From Mycobacterium alsense (GTDB taxonomy: Bacteria; Actinomycetota; Actinomycetes; Mycobacteriales; Mycobacteriaceae), in contig NZ_MVHD01000027.1 of the NCBI RefSeq assembly GCF_002086635.1, positions 1 through 64,000 on the forward strand: a stretch of DNA of 64,000 nt, written 5' to 3'. The translations under genes and the position numbers were made by a program. The stretch's first letter is position 1. Every line of letters begins with the position of its first letter. Shown here one piece after another: positions 61,435-64,000 of this stretch. The notes under the pieces are model-generated. The model was not told the DNA's origin and did no database searches. It saw only the letters and a program-made list of their open reading frames with translations.

Positions 61435-62279
61435 CCGCGTCGGCCGAGGGCCGCGTTGCGGGCAAGGTCGCGTTCATCAGCGGCGCCGCCCGGGGCCAGG
61501 GCCGCAGCCATGCCGTGCGGCTGGCCCAGGAGGGCGCCGACATCATCGCGATCGACATCTGCGGTCCGGTCGACAACATGGCCTATCCGGCGTCGACACC
61601 GGAAGATCTCGCCGAGACCGCGGACCTGGTCAAGGCCCAGGATCGCCGCATCGTGACCGCGGAGGTCGACGTGCGCGACTATGACGGCCTCAAGGCGGCG
61701 GTCGACAGCGGGGTCGAACAACTCGGCCGTCTCGACATCATCGTCGCGAACGCCGGCATCGGCACGTTCGGCAACAAACTGCACAAGATCTCGGAGAAGA
61801 TCTGGCAGGACATGATCGACGTCAACCTCTCCGGTGTCTGGCACACGGTGAAAGCCGGTGTGCCGCATATCCTCGCCGGCGAGCGGGGCGGGTCGATCGT
61901 GCTGACCGGCTCGGTCGGATCGCACAAGGCCATGGCCTACACCGGCCACTACATCGCGGCCAAACACGGAGTGCTGGGGCTGATGCGCTCGTTCGCCGTC
62001 GAGTTGGGCCAATACGGGATTCGGGTGAACTCGGTGCACCCGAGCCAGGTCAACACGCCGATGACGATGAACGAGGTGACGTTCCGCCTGTTCCGCCCCG
62101 ACCTGGAAAATCCGGGGCCGGAGGATTTCGCCCCGTTCTCGCAAATGACGCACATGATGCCGGTGCCGTGGGTGGAGGCCGTCGACATCAGCAACGCCGT
62201 GTTGTTCCTCGCCTCCGACGAATCGCGTTATATCACCGGCGTTTCGCTGCCCGTGGACGCGGGCGCCTTGCTCAAGTAA
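61431..62279 (+). CDS. Mycofactocin-coupled SDR
   Basis: This 282-residue SDR has the subfamily N-terminus FISGAARGQGRSHAVRLAQEG and IIAIDICGP, catalytic Ser in TGSVG and Tyr/Lys in GHYIAAKHG, and the ending MPVPWVEAVDISNAVLFLAS. These match mycofactocin-dependent alcohol dehydrogenases, which do not exchange NAD freely. The GTG start overlaps the P450 stop by four bases, so it probably oxidises the alcohol made by the P450. Confidence 0.9.
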   Translation: MTASAEGRVAGKVAFISGAARGQGRSHAVRLAQEGADIIAIDICGPVDNMAYPASTPEDLAETADLVKAQDRRIVTAEVDVRDYDGLKAAVDSGVEQLGRLDIIVANAGIGTFGNKLHKISEKIWQDMIDVNLSGVWHTVKAGVPHILAGERGGSIVLTGSVGSHKAMAYTGHYIAAKHGVLGLMRSFAVELGQYGIRVNSVHPSQVNTPMTMNEVTFRLFRPDLENPGPEDFAPFSQMTHMMPVPWVEAVDISNAVLFLASDESRYITGVSLPVDAGALLK

Positions 62280-62312
62280 GCAGCTACCCAACTAGGAAAA
62301 GTGGAGAAACTC

Positions 62313-63281
62313 ATGCCTGAATACGACTACGAAAAGTTGAAGAAGGAAGCCGAGCAGTACATCAGGTTCGAGAAGGACAAGAAGAACCGGATCGCCTACA
62401 TCACGTTCGATCGTCCCCAGGCGCAGAACTCCACCACGTTGGGGATGCGGCAGAACTACGCCGACCTGATCCACAAGTGCAACGTCGACGACGAGGTCAA
62501 GGTCGTGGTGATCCGCGGCGAGGGTGAGGATTTCGGTAGCGGTGGCGACCTGCCCGAGCAGCGCCCGATGCTGGAGAACCCGGGCCTGCCCCTGCACCAC
62601 GAGCTCGCGATCAACGACGACGACGTCAAGTACCCGCCCGGCGGCTCCTACCGGTATCTGTCCACGGTCACCGACTTCTACGCCAAGGCCCGCGCGGGAA
62701 ACCGACCCCTGCAGGAGTTGCGGAAGATCAGCATCATCGAGGCCAAGGGCTACTGCTACGGCTGGCACTTTTACCAGGCCGGTGACGCCGACCTGGTGAT
62801 CTCTTCGGACGACGCGCTCTTCGGTCACCCGGCCTTCCGCTACGTGGGCTGGGGCCCGCGCCTGTGGTGGTGGGCGGAGACGATGGGCCTGCGGAAGTTC
62901 TCCGAAATGCTGTTCACCGGGCGGCCGTTCAGCGCCAAGGAAATGTACGACTGCGGGTTCGTCAACAGCGTGGTGCCCCGCGACAAACTGGAGGCCGAGA
63001 CGGAGAAGTACGCGCTGGCGTGCTCCCGCTCCCGCCCGACCGACACCGTCGCGGTGCAGAAGACCTTCCTGGAGCTCTACAAGCAGCACAAGGGCGAATA
63101 CTTCGGCAGCCTGCTCACCGGCATGGTCGAGGGCATGCTGCCGATGATCAAGAACGACGCCGAGGAGGTCGACCTCACCGAGGGCACCTTCGAAAAGGGC
63201 CTCAACAACGTGGTCAAGGACAACGACCTCAACTTCCCACCGGAGTGGCGCCTGAGCCGCTCGGGCCGCAAGAAGCCCTGA
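62313..63281 (+). CDS. Crotonase-family protein without the two catalytic glutamates
   Basis: This 322-residue protein of the enoyl-CoA hydratase/isomerase family has the oxyanion loop region EDFGSGGDL and the helix GYCYGWHFYQAGDADLVIS. In hydratases two Glu sit in this part (equivalents of E144 and E164); here the aligned residues are His152 and Ala174 (FGHPAF). Simple hydration is therefore unlikely, and the protein may be an isomerase, C-C hydrolase or ring-cleaving crotonase such as those in steroid ring D opening. ATG 62313 has a GTGGAG site upstream. Confidence 0.83.
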   Translation: MPEYDYEKLKKEAEQYIRFEKDKKNRIAYITFDRPQAQNSTTLGMRQNYADLIHKCNVDDEVKVVVIRGEGEDFGSGGDLPEQRPMLENPGLPLHHELAINDDDVKYPPGGSYRYLSTVTDFYAKARAGNRPLQELRKISIIEAKGYCYGWHFYQAGDADLVISSDDALFGHPAFRYVGWGPRLWWWAETMGLRKFSEMLFTGRPFSAKEMYDCGFVNSVVPRDKLEAETEKYALACSRSRPTDTVAVQKTFLELYKQHKGEYFGSLLTGMVEGMLPMIKNDAEEVDLTEGTFEKGLNNVVKDNDLNFPPEWRLSRSGRKKP

Positions 63282-63300
63282 CGGGTTGGTAAGCGCGGGC

Positions 63301-64000
63301 ATGTCGGCGCTGACGGGAATCCGGGTTGTCGAGCTCGCGGAGACCGTCGCGGGGGAATACTGCGGAAAGCTGCTGGCCGACTTCGGCGCCGAGGTGATCA
63401 AAGTCGAGGCGCCGGAGCGCGGCAGCCCCACCCGCGCGATGGCGCCGCTGCTCGCCGACGGGCCCGACGGCAGCGCGCTGTTCGCCTACCTGAACACGAA
63501 CAAGCGCTCCGCCGTCCTCGACGCCGCCTCTTCCGCGGACGTCGTGCACCGGCTGATCGCCTCGGCCGACGCCGTCATCGAAGACCGCGGGTCGGGCTGG
63601 TCCGATAGGCATCCCTCGGTGGTGTTCTGCTCGATCACCCCGTTCGGCAACGAGGCCCCCGCCGAGTTCGCGAACGCCAAGAGCAGCAACGTGTTCCACG
63701 CCGGCGGCTGGGGCTACCACACGCCCAGCCACGCCGACCCCGACGGGGCGCCGCTGCAGGGTCCGGGCCGATTCCTGGTCGACTACGAGGCGGGGCTGGA
63801 CGCGGCGCTGTGCGTGGTGGCGTCGCTGTTCGGGCGCCTGCACACCGGCCGTGGCGAGTTCATCGACGTGTCGCAGCACGCCGTGCAGGTGTCCCGCGCC
63901 GACTGCATCCTGGGCCGGTTCATCACCGGGGAGGTCGCCGCCGAGGGTCACCGCGGCGACTACGACCAGGCGGGCCCGGCCGCGTTCTTCGCCTGCGCCG
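63301..64000 (+). CDS. CaiB/BaiF family III CoA-transferase (partial)
   Basis: The ATG at 63301 opens a frame that runs to the end of the window without a stop (233 codons seen). The N-terminus GIRVVELAETVAGEYCGKLLADFGAEVIKVEAPERGSP is the classic family III start, and TGRGEFIDVSQHA lies at the expected place near residue 190. The catalytic Asp usually found near residue 170 aligns with the DYEAGLDAAL segment. It probably exchanges CoA between two acids. It is the last visible gene of the P450 operon, 19 bases after the crotonase. Confidence 0.88.
   Translation, partial: MSALTGIRVVELAETVAGEYCGKLLADFGAEVIKVEAPERGSPTRAMAPLLADGPDGSALFAYLNTNKRSAVLDAASSADVVHRLIASADAVIEDRGSGWSDRHPSVVFCSITPFGNEAPAEFANAKSSNVFHAGGWGYHTPSHADPDGAPLQGPGRFLVDYEAGLDAALCVVASLFGRLHTGRGEFIDVSQHAVQVSRADCILGRFITGEVAAEGHRGDYDQAGPAAFFACA

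Overview
The window is high-GC, very densely packed DNA. Many genes overlap by 1-4 bases, GTG and TTG starts are common, and the protein families (KshA/KstD/Hsa-type steroid enzymes, an Rv1747-type FHA-ABC exporter, a DesA3-type desaturase pair, a FadD1-type ligase, mycofactocin-type SDRs) are those of a Mycobacterium, most like a slow-growing environmental or M. avium-complex type species. No rRNA, tRNA, CRISPR array, prophage or insertion sequence was seen. The species call is inference from gene content.

Layout. 1-3.2 kb: end of a small membrane protein, an NHL-propeller lipoprotein, an FHA-cyclase and a secreted protein. 3.2-29 kb: a large accessory catabolic island. It contains a PadR and an IclR regulator, a KstD-like and a second flavoprotein dehydrogenase, a KshA-type Rieske oxygenase, HsaA-, HsaC- and HsaD-like ring-opening enzymes, two Baeyer-Villiger-type monooxygenases, five SDRs, three NTF2/SnoaL proteins, esterases, a double-Dabb protein, a molybdopterin oxidoreductase, and an unassigned protein with an HxD...H pattern. 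The set looks able to dehydrogenate, hydroxylate and cleave a polycyclic steroid- or terpenoid-like skeleton. Neither of the electron-transfer partners, KshB or HsaB, is present.

29-32 kb: the Rv1747-type exporter, followed by a 54-residue gene and a four-copy 13-bp repeat. 32-43 kb: a TetR/diiron-protein pair divergent from a nine-gene operon (FadE, FadE, MaoC, MaoC, Ltp2-like thiolase, DUF35, esterase, BVMO-like flavoprotein, FadD1-like ligase). Its first six genes resemble the cholesterol side-chain igr operon, but the DUF35 protein is free-standing and cysteine-free. 43-47 kb: a DMT transporter, the Rv3230c/DesA3-type reductase-desaturase operon with a recognisable promoter, and a dehalogenase-like hydrolase. 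47-51 kb: AMP ligase, class II aldolase and amidohydrolase, probably starting from a leaderless transcript. 51-59 kb: methyltransferase/GbsR pair, nitronate monooxygenase-like protein, sulfatase / FAD monooxygenase / Gfo-Idh oxidoreductase operon, a TIM-barrel isomerase and a SecD-head-like lipoprotein. 59-64 kb: a TetR regulator and a P450 / mycofactocin-type SDR / crotonase / CaiB operon. The two promoters of this last block share the motif CTACGnnnATAGAGT, which suggests a local regulon.

Taken together the window is a run of at least four catabolic modules, each beside its own local regulator and often a visible inverted-repeat operator. The order of an Rv1747-like, a FadD1-like and an Rv1751-like gene suggests these modules were inserted into a locus that is compact in M. 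tuberculosis; that comparison is from memory and was not checked by alignment. Coordinates, motifs and repeats were read directly from the sequence. Functions come from family resemblance, and no database search was possible.
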